DNA of 36,344 nucleotides from Actinomycetales bacterium (GTDB lineage Bacteria; Actinomycetota; Actinomycetes; Actinomycetales; Cellulomonadaceae). Where the stretch lies: the NCBI GenBank assembly GCA_012514545.1, contig JAAZAC010000105.1, positions 1-36,344 on the forward strand, given 5' to 3'. This document shows, piece after piece, positions 18,157-27,617 of the stretch. A model generated the notes under the pieces. That model saw only the letters and a program-made list of their open reading frames with translations, ran no database searches and was not told the origin of the DNA. The stretch's first letter is position 1. Each line of letters begins with the position of its first letter. The translations under genes and the position numbers were made by a program.

Positions 18157-19860
18157 TCAGTCCTTGTCGAGCACCTGCTGCCGCACGACGCGGCGCAGCA
18201 CCTTGCCGATCTGGGAGCGCGGCAGCTCCGGCAGCACGATGAGCTCGCGCGGGTGCGCGTAGCGGGCCAGGCGCTGCTCGCTCCACGCCCGCACGGCCGA
18301 CATCTCGACCTTGGTCACACCCTCGGCCAGCACGATCGCCGCGACGACCTTCTCGCCGATGTCGCCGCCGGGCACGCCGACGACGGCGACGTCGTCGATC
18401 TCGGGCATCTCCCGCAGGAGGTCCTCGACCTGGGACGGGTAGACGTTGTACCCGCCGGTGACGATGACCTCCTTGATGCGGTCGACGAGGCGCACGAAAC
18501 CGCCCTCCTCGACGACCACGACGTCGCCGGTGCGCAGCCAGGTGCGGCCGTCGATCTCGACGAGCACCGCCGCCGTGTCGTCGGGGTGCTGCCAGTAGCC
18601 GTCGAACACCTGGGGGCCGGACACCAGCAGCTCGCCGCGCTCGCCCGGGGGCACCTCGCGCGTCGGGTCCTCGGGGTCGACCACGCGCATCGTCGTGGAC
18701 GGGAACGGCACGCCGAGGTGGCCCGGCCGCCGGTCCGTCGTCATCGGGTTGCCGAGCGCGACCGGCGAGGTCTCCGTGAGGCCGTACCCCTCGACGAGGA
18801 TGCCGCCGGTGACCTCCTCCCACGCGGCCGCGGTCTCGGGCGACAGGCTCATGGCGCCGGAGATGGCGTGGCGGATGCTCGACACGTCGACGCCCCGCTC
18901 GCGCGCGGCGCGCGCCAGCCGCTCGAACATCGGCGGGACGCCGGGGAAGAACGTGATGGGCCGGCGCTGCTGCGCCGCGAGCACCTGGTCCACGTCGAAC
19001 CGCGGGAAGACCACGACCGTCGCGGCGATGCGGATCGCGTACGACAGGCACAGCGTCATGCCGAAGGCGTGGAAGAAGGGGAGGGCGGCGGCCACCGTCT
19101 CGGTGCCCTCGCCGTGCTGCGTCCAGGCGGCGCCCTGCGCGGCGTTCGCGACGAGGTGGCGGTGGCGCAGGATCGCGCCCTTGGGCACGCCCGTCGTCCC
19201 GCCCGTGTACTGCAGGAGCGCGAGGTCGTCGCCGGAGGGCCGCGGGTGGTCCGCGGGCAGCGCGCGGGCGGCCTGGACGATGCGGTGCCAGCGCAGGACC
19301 TTCGCGCCGGAGGGCAGGGGGGCGCGCATCGCGGCGCGGGTGCGCCGCGCCGCGGGCACGGGCAGGTGCAGCGCGCCCCGCTTCACCGCGGGCAGGTCGC
19401 GCGTGAGGTCGACGACGACGACGGTGCGCACCTGCGTGCGCGGCCGGGCCGCGAGGAGGGGCGCGGCGGCGACCTCCCACACGATCGCGGTGGTCGCCCC
19501 GCTGTCGGCGAGCTGGTGGGCGAGCTCGTCGGCGGAGTAGGTCGGGTTGTGCTCGACGACGACGGCGCCGAGCCGCAGGACGGCGTAGAACGCGACGACG
19601 TGCGTGGCGCAGTTGGGCAGGACGAGCGCGACGCGGTCACCGCGGCGCACGCCGATCTCGCGCAGGGCCTGCGCCGCGTGCTGCACGCGCCGCCAGAGCA
19701 TGTCGTACGTGGTCACGGCGCCCATGAAGTCGAGCGCCACGCGCGACGGGTGGTTGTGCGCGGCGCGCTCGAGGGCGTCGGTGAGCGGTTCGTCCGGCAC
19801 GTCGATGTCGGCCGGGACACCAGGGGCGTACGCGGACAGCCAAGGGCGCTCGGTCGTCAC
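18157..19860 (-). CDS. Long-chain fatty-acid-CoA ligase / AMP-dependent synthetase
   Basis: LQYTGGTTGVPKGAILRH AMP-binding motif, GYGLTETSPV, WLRTGDVVVVEEGGFVRLVDRIKEVIVTGGYNVYPSQVE. Confidence 0.93.
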   Translation of the reverse strand: MTTERPWLSAYAPGVPADIDVPDEPLTDALERAAHNHPSRVALDFMGAVTTYDMLWRRVQHAAQALREIGVRRGDRVALVLPNCATHVVAFYAVLRLGAVVVEHNPTYSADELAHQLADSGATTAIVWEVAAAPLLAARPRTQVRTVVVVDLTRDLPAVKRGALHLPVPAARRTRAAMRAPLPSGAKVLRWHRIVQAARALPADHPRPSGDDLALLQYTGGTTGVPKGAILRHRHLVANAAQGAAWTQHGEGTETVAAALPFFHAFGMTLCLSYAIRIAATVVVFPRFDVDQVLAAQQRRPITFFPGVPPMFERLARAARERGVDVSSIRHAISGAMSLSPETAAAWEEVTGGILVEGYGLTETSPVALGNPMTTDRRPGHLGVPFPSTTMRVVDPEDPTREVPPGERGELLVSGPQVFDGYWQHPDDTAAVLVEIDGRTWLRTGDVVVVEEGGFVRLVDRIKEVIVTGGYNVYPSQVEDLLREMPEIDDVAVVGVPGGDIGEKVVAAIVLAEGVTKVEMSAVRAWSEQRLARYAHPRELIVLPELPRSQIGKVLRRVVRQQVLDKD

Positions 19861-20016
19861 CGTCCCATCGTAAACCTACGGGGCCGTAACCTACCCTCCC
19901 GTACGGGCGTCGGACCGCCCGGCGTCGGCGGCCCTGGGGATTGCGCTGGCCGACCCCCGCGGGGCGGCGGCAGACTGGGGACGACGGTCACCGTGGCCGC
20001 GACGGGGAGGGACGAG

Positions 20017-20202
20017 ATGACTGCTGACCGAGACCGCGCGTCGGCGCCGTCGGAGGACGCGAAGGCTCGGTTCCGCGAGGCGCTCGAGCGCAAGCGGCAG
20101 GCGTCCCACCGCTCGGCCGAGGCGCGCGAGGCGACAGGCGTCGTGCAGGGCCCGGAGGTCACGGGCGGCGGCCGGCGCACCTTCCGGCGCAAGACCGGCT
20201 GA
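20017..20202 (+). CDS. DUF5302 family small protein
   Basis: 61 aa: EDAKARFREALERKRQASHRSAEAREATG...RRTFRRKTG, typical of actinobacterial DUF5302. Confidence 0.8.
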   Translation: MTADRDRASAPSEDAKARFREALERKRQASHRSAEAREATGVVQGPEVTGGGRRTFRRKTG

Positions 20203-20228
20203 GGCCGGCCCGGGCGGGCCCGACCCGA

Positions 20229-20284
20229 CCCGAGCCGGTCGACCCGAGCCGGTCGACCCGACCCCGTCGACCCGAGCCGGTCGA
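20229..20284. repeat. 14-bp tandem repeat CCCGAGCCGGTCGA (4 units, third variant)
   Basis: 20229-20242, 20243-20256 and 20271-20284 identical; 20257-20270 is CCCGACCCCGTCGA. Between convergent DUF5302 and serA. Confidence 0.9.
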
Positions 20285-20308
20285 CCCGTCGGGCCCGCCC
20301 CGGCCGGG

Positions 20309-21508
20309 TCAGGAGAGCACGCGCAGCCGGATGGTCTGCGGCATCGCCTCGAGGTGGGCGCGGACGGCCGGCTCGAGGCCGGACCCGATGTCCGTGACGA
20401 CGTAGCCCAGCTCGCCGCGCGTCGAGAGCAGCTGGCCCTCGATGTTGACGCCGTGCTCGGCGAGCGCCTGGTTGATGCCCGCCAGCACGCCGGGGGTGTT
20501 CTCGTGCAGGTGGGCGAGGCGGTGCGCGCCGGTGCGCGCGTCGAGCGCGAGGTTCGGCAGGTTGACGCTGAGCGTCGTGGAGCCGGTGCGCAGGTAGTCG
20601 CGCAGCTTGTTCGACACGAACTGGCCGATCGCCTCCTGCGCCTCGAGCGTCGAGCCGCCGATGTGCGGGGTGAGGATGACGTTCGGCAGGCCGCGCAGCT
20701 CGGAGTCGAACGGGTCGCCGCGGCGCTTCGGCTCGTCGGGGAAGACGTCGACGGCCGCGCCGGCGATGTGGCCGGAGACGATCGCGTCGCGCAGCGCCCG
20801 GTAGTCCACGACGAACCCGCGGGACAGGTTGAGGAAGAGCGCCCGCCGCTTCATCTTCGCGAACTGCTCGGCGCCGAACAGCCCGGCGTTCCCCGGGCGG
20901 CCGTCGACGTGCAGCGTCACCGTGTCGGCGACGGCGAGCAGCTCGTCGAGCGAGGCCATGCGGCGCGCGTTGCCGAGCGCGAGCTTCTCGGCGGTGTCGT
21001 AGAAGACGACGGACATGCCCAGGTTCTCGGCCAGCACGGACAGCTGCGTGCCGATGTTGCCGTAGCCGACGATGCCGAGCACCCGGCCCCGGATCTCGTG
21101 CGCGCCCTCGGCGGTCTTGTCCCAGACGCCGGCGTGCAGCGCGCGGTCGCGCTCGGTGAGGCGGCGCGCCAGCGCGATGATCTCGGCGATGGCGAGCTCG
21201 ACCACGGAGCGCGTGTTGGAGAACGGCGCGTTGAACACGGCGATGCCGCGCCGGGACGCCGCCCGCAGGTCGATCTGGTTGGTGCCGATGCAGTAGGCGC
21301 CGATGGCGAGCAGGTCCGGGGCGGCGTCGAGCACGCGCTCGGTCACCTGGGTCTTGGACCGGATGCCGAGCAGGTGCACGCCCTGGAGCGCCTCGACGAG
21401 CTCGTCCTCGTCGAGCGCGCCGGACCGCGCGGTGACCTCGGCGCCCTCGGACTCGAGGATCGTCGTCGCGAGCGGGTGGAGGTTCTCGAGGAGGAGAGCG
21501 CGCAGCAC
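20309..21508 (-). CDS. serA: D-3-phosphoglycerate dehydrogenase with C-terminal ACT domain
   Basis: LLLENLHPLATTILESEGAEV, GIVGYGNIGTQLSVLAENLGM, LNLSRGFVVDYRALRDAI, C-terminal ACT (ENTPGVLAGINQALAEHGVNIEGQLLST). Track ORF 20309..23797 is over-extended; GTG at 21508 is plausible. Confidence 0.93.
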   Translation of the reverse strand: MLRALLLENLHPLATTILESEGAEVTARSGALDEDELVEALQGVHLLGIRSKTQVTERVLDAAPDLLAIGAYCIGTNQIDLRAASRRGIAVFNAPFSNTRSVVELAIAEIIALARRLTERDRALHAGVWDKTAEGAHEIRGRVLGIVGYGNIGTQLSVLAENLGMSVVFYDTAEKLALGNARRMASLDELLAVADTVTLHVDGRPGNAGLFGAEQFAKMKRRALFLNLSRGFVVDYRALRDAIVSGHIAGAAVDVFPDEPKRRGDPFDSELRGLPNVILTPHIGGSTLEAQEAIGQFVSNKLRDYLRTGSTTLSVNLPNLALDARTGAHRLAHLHENTPGVLAGINQALAEHGVNIEGQLLSTRGELGYVVTDIGSGLEPAVRAHLEAMPQTIRLRVLS

Positions 21509-21616
21509 AGGCCTATCGTGGCCCCGCAGCGCCCTCGGCGTCAGGCGCGACCGCCTGGCGGACCGCCCGCCGAGGCGTGAACGGCGGCCCGCGGCGCGCG
21601 GCGGCACACTGGGCGG

Positions 21617-22417
21617 ATGGATCACCCCCGACGACGGGTGGGGCTCGGCACGGGCCTCGGCCTCGTCGTGGCGGCGGCTGCCCTCGCCCTCGGCGTCGGG
21701 GGCGACCCGAGCGGGTGGTTCCGGCCCCGCGCGTACGTCGAGGTGGAGGGGCGGCCGGTCGCCGTGCCCGAGCCCGCGCCGGCGGACGGCCGCCTCCTGC
21801 CGCCGGTCCCCGTGACGACGAGCGGCGCGCACGCCTTCCTGCACACCGCCCCGGACGGCTCGCCCGTCGGCTACGACCCCTGCCGGCCGGTCCGCTACGT
21901 CGTCAACCCGGCGGGCATGCCCGACGGCGGGGACGCGCTCGTCGCGGAGGCGGCCGCGGTCGTGTCGGCGGCGAGCGGGCTGGTCGTGGAGTACGTGGGC
22001 ACGACCGACGAGGCGCCGGCGGTCGAGCGGCCCCTCATCCAGCCCGAGCGGTACGGGCACGCCTGGGCCCCGGTGCTCGTCGCGTGGTCCGACGAGGAGC
22101 ACCTGCCCGAGCTCGCGGGCGAGGTCGCCGGGGTGGGCGGCTCGGCCGCGGTGCCGGGCGCGGACGGGCGGGGCCGCTGGCTCGCCGCCGGGCGGGTCGT
22201 CCTCGACGCGGCCGACATCGGCGCGATGCTCGACCGCCCGGACGGCGCCGCCCACGCGCGCGCGATCGCCGTGCACGAGCTCGCGCACGTGCTGGGCCTC
22301 GACCACGTGGACGACCAGGCCGAGCTCATGTACCCGGTCAGCGCCGCGCGCCAGGACCTGGGGCCGGGGGACCGGCAGGGCCTGGCGCTCGTCGGTCAGG
22401 TGGCCTGCGAGGACTGA
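21617..22417 (+). CDS. Matrixin-like zinc metalloprotease, membrane-anchored
   Basis: N-terminal TM and HELAHVLGLDHVDDQAELMYP (HExxHxxGxxH plus downstream Met). Confidence 0.88.
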   Translation: MDHPRRRVGLGTGLGLVVAAAALALGVGGDPSGWFRPRAYVEVEGRPVAVPEPAPADGRLLPPVPVTTSGAHAFLHTAPDGSPVGYDPCRPVRYVVNPAGMPDGGDALVAEAAAVVSAASGLVVEYVGTTDEAPAVERPLIQPERYGHAWAPVLVAWSDEEHLPELAGEVAGVGGSAAVPGADGRGRWLAAGRVVLDAADIGAMLDRPDGAAHARAIAVHELAHVLGLDHVDDQAELMYPVSAARQDLGPGDRQGLALVGQVACED

Positions 22418-24651
22418 GCGAGGCCGGGCGGCAGCGGGCCCGCGGCGACGACCCGCAGGGCGCGCGTCGGGCGCGTCATCGCCACGTAGAGGTCGCCCGC
22501 CCCGGCGGCCGCGACCTCCGCGGGCTCGGCGAGCACCACGACGTCGAACTCCAGCCCCTTCGCCTCGCGCGGGGCGAGCACGGCCAGCGGCGCGTCGAGG
22601 ACCGCCGACGGCGGCCGGAGCGCGGGCGCCGTGTCCGGCGCGGCGGCGAGCGCGTCGCGCAGGGCGGCGACCCGGGCGGGCGGCGCGATGACGGCGACGC
22701 GGCCCGCCCCGGCGTCGGCGCCCTCGAGGCCCGCGAGCGCCTCGCGGGCGTGCCGCACGACGGCGGCGGCGAGCGCGGCGTCGTCGCCCGGTGCGTGCAG
22801 CTCCTCGACGACGAGCGCGTCGGGCACCTCGCGGGCCGACGTCAGCCGGCTCGTCGGCAGGCCGGCCGCCTCGGCGACCGCCTGGGCGGCGCGCGCCACC
22901 GCGGCGGGCGTGCGGTAGCTGACGGTCAGCTCCGCGAGCTGCCACGAGTCGCCGAGGACCGGGCCCAGCAGGGCCTCCCAGGACCGGACGTCCCGCCGCG
23001 ACGACTGCGCGAGGTCGCCCGCGATGGTGAGCGAGCGCGTCGGCACCCGGCGCACGAGCATGCGCCACGCCATCGGCGAGAGCTCCTGGGCCTCGTCGAC
23101 GACGACGTGCCCGTAGGTCCAGCGGCGGTCGGCGGCGGCGCGCTCCGCCGTCGTCAGCGACGGGCCGCCGTGCGCGAACCGCTCGGCGAGGAGCTCCGGG
23201 CTGACGAGGTCGCCCGCGCCGGAGGTCTCGAGCACCTGGCGTGCGTACTCGACGTCGGCGGCGCGGCGCCGCGCGCGCTCGGCCGCCTCGGCGCGCTCGG
23301 CCTGGTCGTCCTCGCCGAGCAGCTCGGCGGCCTCGTCGAGCAGGGGCACGTCGGCGGGGGTCCACGGCGCGCCGGGCTCCCGCCGGAGCAGCGCGCGCTC
23401 CTCGGGCGTGAGCTCGGGCGCGGCCGCCGCGAGGCGGTCCGGGTGGCGGTAGAGGCTCTCGAGGAGGCGCTCCGGGGTGAGCGGCAGCCAGGCGAGGTTG
23501 AGGGCCACGCGCACGCCGCGCGTCGTGCGCAGCTCCTCCACGAGGTCGGCGCGGTCCTCGGGCGGCACGGGGAACGGCAGCTGCGCCGCGTACTGGTCGG
23601 CGAGGCGGCCCAGCATCTCCCGGACGAACGTGGCGCGCGCGAGGTTGTGCGGCTGCCCCGACCGGCGCGCGCGGGCCGCGGCCTCCGCGACGTCCCGCGG
23701 CTCGACGCGGACCACGCGCCCGTCGAGGGCGACCTCGCGCGTCCCGATGTCGAGGCCCTGGCGCTGGCGCACCGCGCGCGCGAGGATCTGGCGCCACACC
23801 AGCCGGCCCTTGATCTCGGCGACCTCGTCGGGCTCCGTCCCGTCGGCGACGACGCCGGGCAGGATCTCCGCGATCGTCGTCGTCACCACGCCGGTCTCGC
23901 CGAGCGAGGGGAGCACCTGGTCGATGTAGCGCAGGAAGACCCGGCTCGGCCCGACGAGCAGCACGCCCGAGCGCTCGAGCGTGCGCCGGTGCGCGTACAG
24001 CAGGTACGCGGCCCGGTGCAGCGCCACGGCGGTCTTGCCCGTGCCCGGCCCGCCCTGCACGACGAGCGCGCCCGCGAGGTCGGCGCGGATGACGGCGTCC
24101 TGCTCGGCCTGGATCGTGGCGACGATGTCGCCCATCCGGCCCGTGCGGGCGGTCGCGAGGGAGGCGAGCAGTGCGGCCTCGCCGACGAACGACTGCGGGT
24201 CGGCGCCGTCGAGCGCGGCGAGGTCGAGGATCTCGTCCTCGACGCCGGTGACGGTGCGGCCCCGCGTGACGAGGTGGCGGCGGCGGTGCACGCCGTCGGG
24301 CTGAGCGGCGGTCGCGCGGTAGAACGGCTGGGCGGCGGGGGCGCGCCAGTCGGTGAGCAGCACCGTGTGGTCGTCGTCCGTCAGCCCGATCCGGCCCACG
24401 TAGTGGGTCGTCCCGTCGGCGAGGTCGAGGCGCCCGAACGTGAGGCGCTGCTCGACCGCGTCGAGCTGGGCGAGGCGGTCCTCGTAGAGCGTGGCGAACG
24501 CGTCGCGCTCGGAGCGGTTCTGCGGGGAGCCCGAGGGTCCGCTGCGCCGCGTCCGGCGCAGGCGCTCGAGGGTCTGGGCCCGCAGGGCGTCGAGCCGGGC
24601 GTACCTGCGGTCGACGGCGGCCTGCTCCTCCGCCAGGTGCTCTGACCTCAC
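22396..24651 (-). CDS. HelD-like SF1 helicase (UvrD/Rep superfamily, RNA-polymerase-recycling type)
   Basis: EEQAAVDRRYARLDALR N-terminus, DWRAPAAQPFYRATAAQPDGV, Walker A VQGGPGTGKTAVALHRAAYLLY, VVDEAQELSPMAW. ORF-track ATG in frame at 24690; GTG at 24651 is preferred because a GATAAT -10-like hexamer overlaps the ATG. Confidence 0.85.
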   Translation of the reverse strand: MRSEHLAEEQAAVDRRYARLDALRAQTLERLRRTRRSGPSGSPQNRSERDAFATLYEDRLAQLDAVEQRLTFGRLDLADGTTHYVGRIGLTDDDHTVLLTDWRAPAAQPFYRATAAQPDGVHRRRHLVTRGRTVTGVEDEILDLAALDGADPQSFVGEAALLASLATARTGRMGDIVATIQAEQDAVIRADLAGALVVQGGPGTGKTAVALHRAAYLLYAHRRTLERSGVLLVGPSRVFLRYIDQVLPSLGETGVVTTTIAEILPGVVADGTEPDEVAEIKGRLVWRQILARAVRQRQGLDIGTREVALDGRVVRVEPRDVAEAAARARRSGQPHNLARATFVREMLGRLADQYAAQLPFPVPPEDRADLVEELRTTRGVRVALNLAWLPLTPERLLESLYRHPDRLAAAAPELTPEERALLRREPGAPWTPADVPLLDEAAELLGEDDQAERAEAAERARRRAADVEYARQVLETSGAGDLVSPELLAERFAHGGPSLTTAERAAADRRWTYGHVVVDEAQELSPMAWRMLVRRVPTRSLTIAGDLAQSSRRDVRSWEALLGPVLGDSWQLAELTVSYRTPAAVARAAQAVAEAAGLPTSRLTSAREVPDALVVEELHAPGDDAALAAAVVRHAREALAGLEGADAGAGRVAVIAPPARVAALRDALAAAPDTAPALRPPSAVLDAPLAVLAPREAKGLEFDVVVLAEPAEVAAAGAGDLYVAMTRPTRALRVVAAGPLPPGLAQSSQAT

Positions 24652-24810
24652 CCCTGCCCCTTCCCCGCCCGTCCGGGCACGGTCGTCCATTATCCGCCCG
24701 CCGACGGCGTCGCGTCGCCGCCGCCTGCCAGGTGGGATGCAGCGCGGGCCCCTCGACCTGCGCCGGGACCGGGGCGCGCCTAGGATCGCGCCGCGGACCG
24801 AGAGGCGGAC

Positions 24811-26010
24811 ATGCCCTACCACGAGATCGACGCGAGGCCGATCTCCGTGCTGCTCGTCGAGGAGGACGACGGCACGGCGGCCTGGGTGGCCGGGCTGGTC
24901 CGCGCGTCGGGCGCCCCCTTCGACCTGCGGCGCGCGCAGCGGCCGTCGGACGTGCCGCCCGACGTCGAGTGCGTGCTGCTCGGCCTCGGCGGCGAGCAGG
25001 CCGACGGCGTCGAGGCCGTCGGGCGGCTGCTGCGGCACCCCGCGGAGCCGGCCGTCGTCGTGCTCACGGCGCGGGCCGGCCTCGGGCAGGGGCTCGCCGC
25101 GCTCGCGGCGGGCGCGCAGGACTACCTCGTGGCCGACGAGGTGGACCCGGAGCTGCTGCACCGGTCGGTGCGGTACGCCGTGCAGCGTCGCCGCGCCGAG
25201 CTGCAGGAGCGGGCGCTGTTCCGCGCGGAGCTGCGCCACCACGAGGCGAGCCGGCTCGAGCGCGCGCTGCTGCCGCGCCCGGCGGTCGTCGACGAGGCGC
25301 TCGCCGTCGACGTCGGCTACCGGGCCGGCCGCGACGGCCTGCTCGGTGGCGACTTCTACGACGTCGTCGAGCGCGACGACGGGTCGCTGCTCGCCGTCGT
25401 CGGCGACGTGGCCGGCCACGGGCCCGACGAGGCCGCCCTCGGCGCCACCTTGCGCACCGCCTGGCGCGCGGGCGTGCTCGCGGGGCTGCCCGCGGGGCGC
25501 GTGCTCGACGTCGTGGAGCGCGTGCTGGTGACGGAGCGGGAGCGGCCGGAGGTCTTCGCGACCCTCGTCATGGTCGACGTCGCGCCGGACCGTCGCGCGC
25601 TCGACCTGTACCTGTGCGGGCACCCGGCGCCGCTCCTCGCCGGCCCGCCGGCGCGGTCGCTGCCCACCTGGGCGCGGGGGCGGGCGCTGGGCATCCCGGT
25701 GCCCGGCGCGTGGGAGCCGGCCCGGGTCGAGCTCGGCGACGCCTGGCAGGTCGTGCTGTACACCGACGGCCTCGTCGAGGCGACGGTCGACGGCGGCCGC
25801 GCCCGGCTGGGGGAGGACGGCCTGCGCGGGATCGTCGAGGAGGCCGTGGCGGCGGGCGGCGGGCTCGTCGCGCGCGTGCTCGACGCCGTGACCGCGCGGC
25901 ACGGCGGCGACCTGGTCGACGACGCCGCGCTCGTCGCCCTCGCCTGGCCGGCGGACGCGGCCGACCCGGCGCGGTCGCCGCGCCACGCCGTCGGCTCGTG
26001 GTATGGCTGA
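24811..26010 (+). CDS. Receiver-like domain fused to SpoIIE/PP2C serine phosphatase
   Basis: N-terminal REC fold ([16 protein letters not shown]...VVVLTARAG...[12 protein letters not shown]), C-terminal PP2C ([28 protein letters not shown]...YTDGLVEA). Confidence 0.92.
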   Translation: MPYHEIDARPISVLLVEEDDGTAAWVAGLVRASGAPFDLRRAQRPSDVPPDVECVLLGLGGEQADGVEAVGRLLRHPAEPAVVVLTARAGLGQGLAALAAGAQDYLVADEVDPELLHRSVRYAVQRRRAELQERALFRAELRHHEASRLERALLPRPAVVDEALAVDVGYRAGRDGLLGGDFYDVVERDDGSLLAVVGDVAGHGPDEAALGATLRTAWRAGVLAGLPAGRVLDVVERVLVTERERPEVFATLVMVDVAPDRRALDLYLCGHPAPLLAGPPARSLPTWARGRALGIPVPGAWEPARVELGDAWQVVLYTDGLVEATVDGGRARLGEDGLRGIVEEAVAAGGGLVARVLDAVTARHGGDLVDDAALVALAWPADAADPARSPRHAVGSWYG

Positions 26011-26099
26011 GCGGGTGCGCGCCGCGCGGGATCGCGACGGCGGAATGCCCGGCGCGGGGCGTGGCGTTGCACGGGGGAGACGACGCTGAGGAGCACACC

Positions 26100-27035
26100 G
26101 TGACCATCGACCCGCGGGACCTGTACACGGTCGAGGAGGAGACCGTCGCCGACCTCGTCGCCGAGGTACGCGAGTCCGGCGAGGGTCTCGTCATGCTGCA
26201 CGCCGTCCGTGGGTTCATCGACGCCGGCGGCGCGGGCGAGCTCGCCACGGAGCACCTGCTCGAGCGGTTCGGCGCGCGCCGGGTCGTCACGTTCGACGCG
26301 GACCTGCTCGTCGACTACCGGGCCCGCCGCCCGGCGATGACGTTCGACGTCTGGCGCTGGCGCGACTACGACGCGCCCGAGCTCGTGGTCGACGCGCTGC
26401 GCGACGCCGACGGGCGGCCCTTCCTGCTCCTGCACGGGCTCGAGCCGGACGTGCTGTGGGAGCGGTTCGTGGAGGCGGTCCGCCAGGTCGTCGAGCGCCT
26501 GGACGTGCGGCTCGTCGTCGGCATGCACGGCATCCCCATGGGCGTGCCCCACACGCGGCCGCTGGGCGCCACCCGGCACGGCACGCGCCGCGACCTGGCC
26601 TCGCCCACGAGCTGGTTCGGCACCGTCCAGGTGCCCGGCTCGGTCGCCTCGCTGCTCGAGCACCGCCTCGGCAGGGCGGGCCACGACGCCGCGGGCGTCG
26701 GGGTGCACGTGCCGCACTACCTCGCCCAGTCGTCCTTCCCGCCGGCCGCGAAGGCGGCGCTGGAGCACGTGACCGAGATGACGGGCCTGCAGCTCGACGC
26801 GGACGCGCTCGCGGGCGCGGCCGCCGAGGCGCTCGAGGCCGTGGCCGAGCAGGTGGCCGAGTCGGCCGAGGTGGCCGCCGTCGTCCGCGCGCTCGAGGAG
26901 CAGTACGACGGCCTGAGCCGCGCGCTCGGCCGCGTGAGCCTGCTCGCGGAGCAGGCCGACCTGCCGACCGCCGACGAGATCGGCGCCGAGTTCGAGCGGT
27001 ACCTCGCCGACCGGTCGCGCCGCGAGGAGGAGTAG
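26100..27035 (+). CDS. PAC2 family protein (proteasome-assembly-chaperone-like)
   Basis: [53 protein letters not shown]-like region; GTG start. Confidence 0.85.
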   Translation: MTIDPRDLYTVEEETVADLVAEVRESGEGLVMLHAVRGFIDAGGAGELATEHLLERFGARRVVTFDADLLVDYRARRPAMTFDVWRWRDYDAPELVVDALRDADGRPFLLLHGLEPDVLWERFVEAVRQVVERLDVRLVVGMHGIPMGVPHTRPLGATRHGTRRDLASPTSWFGTVQVPGSVASLLEHRLGRAGHDAAGVGVHVPHYLAQSSFPPAAKAALEHVTEMTGLQLDADALAGAAAEALEAVAEQVAESAEVAAVVRALEEQYDGLSRALGRVSLLAEQADLPTADEIGAEFERYLADRSRREEE

Positions 27036-27071
27036 GCGCCGCGCGCACGCCGGGCCACCGGGCTCGACGAC

Positions 27072-27105
27072 GCTTGCGGGGCTTGCGGGGCTTGCGCGGC
27101 CCCGC
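27072..27105. repeat. Three 9-bp units (GCTTGCGGG x2, GCTTGCGCG) ending in a 7-bp-stem hairpin
   Basis: Units at 27072, 27081, 27090; hairpin GCGGGGC-TTGCGCG-GCCCCGC at 27085-27105, 50 bp after the PAC2 stop; probable terminator. Confidence 0.6.
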
Positions 27106-27349
27106 GGAGGGCCCGACCGCCGTCGGAACCGAAGATCACGGGGTGATCAACTCCTGTGGCCAAGGCCACACGCCCCGTGCCATGCTTGCGCGTGTTGCAG
27201 TGACCGGCATGGCCCTGGGCCGTCCGGGCGACCGTCACGACCTCGCCAGGTGTGTCGGAGCAGGACGTGGGACGAAGGCATTGCGGCACGACGACCGAGC
27301 ACAAGGCGCGGTCACGACGTCCCGGGATGGACAGAAGGACAGGCACAGC

Positions 27350-27553
27350 ATGGCGCAGGGTTCCGTGAAGTGGTTCAACGCCGAGAAGGGGTACGGGTTC
27401 ATCGCCCAGGACGGCGGCGGCGCCGACGTCTTCGTGCACTACTCGGCCATCGACGTGCAGGGGTACAAGACGCTCGAGGAGGCCCAGCGGGTCGAGTTCG
27501 AGATCACCCAGGGCCCCAAGGGCCCGCAGGCGGAGAACGTCCGTCCCATCTGA
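27350..27553 (+). CDS. Cold-shock protein (CspA family)
   Basis: [37 protein letters not shown]1/RNP2 motifs. Confidence 0.97.
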   Translation: MAQGSVKWFNAEKGYGFIAQDGGGADVFVHYSAIDVQGYKTLEEAQRVEFEITQGPKGPQAENVRPI

Positions 27554-27570
27554 CGTCCACGTTCCTCGAC

Positions 27571-27600
27571 GACGGCCGCGCCCGGATGGGCGCGGCCGTC
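27571..27600. terminator. Strong (likely bidirectional) hairpin terminator
   Basis: Perfect 13-bp stem, 4-nt loop: GACGGCCGCGCCC-GGAT-GGGCGCGGCCGTC between convergent csp and methyltransferase genes; no long U tract. Confidence 0.85.
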
Positions 27601-27617
27601 TCGTCGTCTCAGGGGCC

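Noticed and set aside
21577-24645. 1022-aa plus-strand ORF antisense to the HelD-like gene
   Set aside because: Low-complexity frame artefact; HelD-like motifs are on the minus strand.
27080-27105. GGGGCTTGCG...GGCCCC as a rifamycin-associated element (RAE)
   Set aside because: Only partial resemblance to the recalled consensus, located downstream of the PAC2 gene and not in the HelD-like promoter; better explained as a terminator hairpin.
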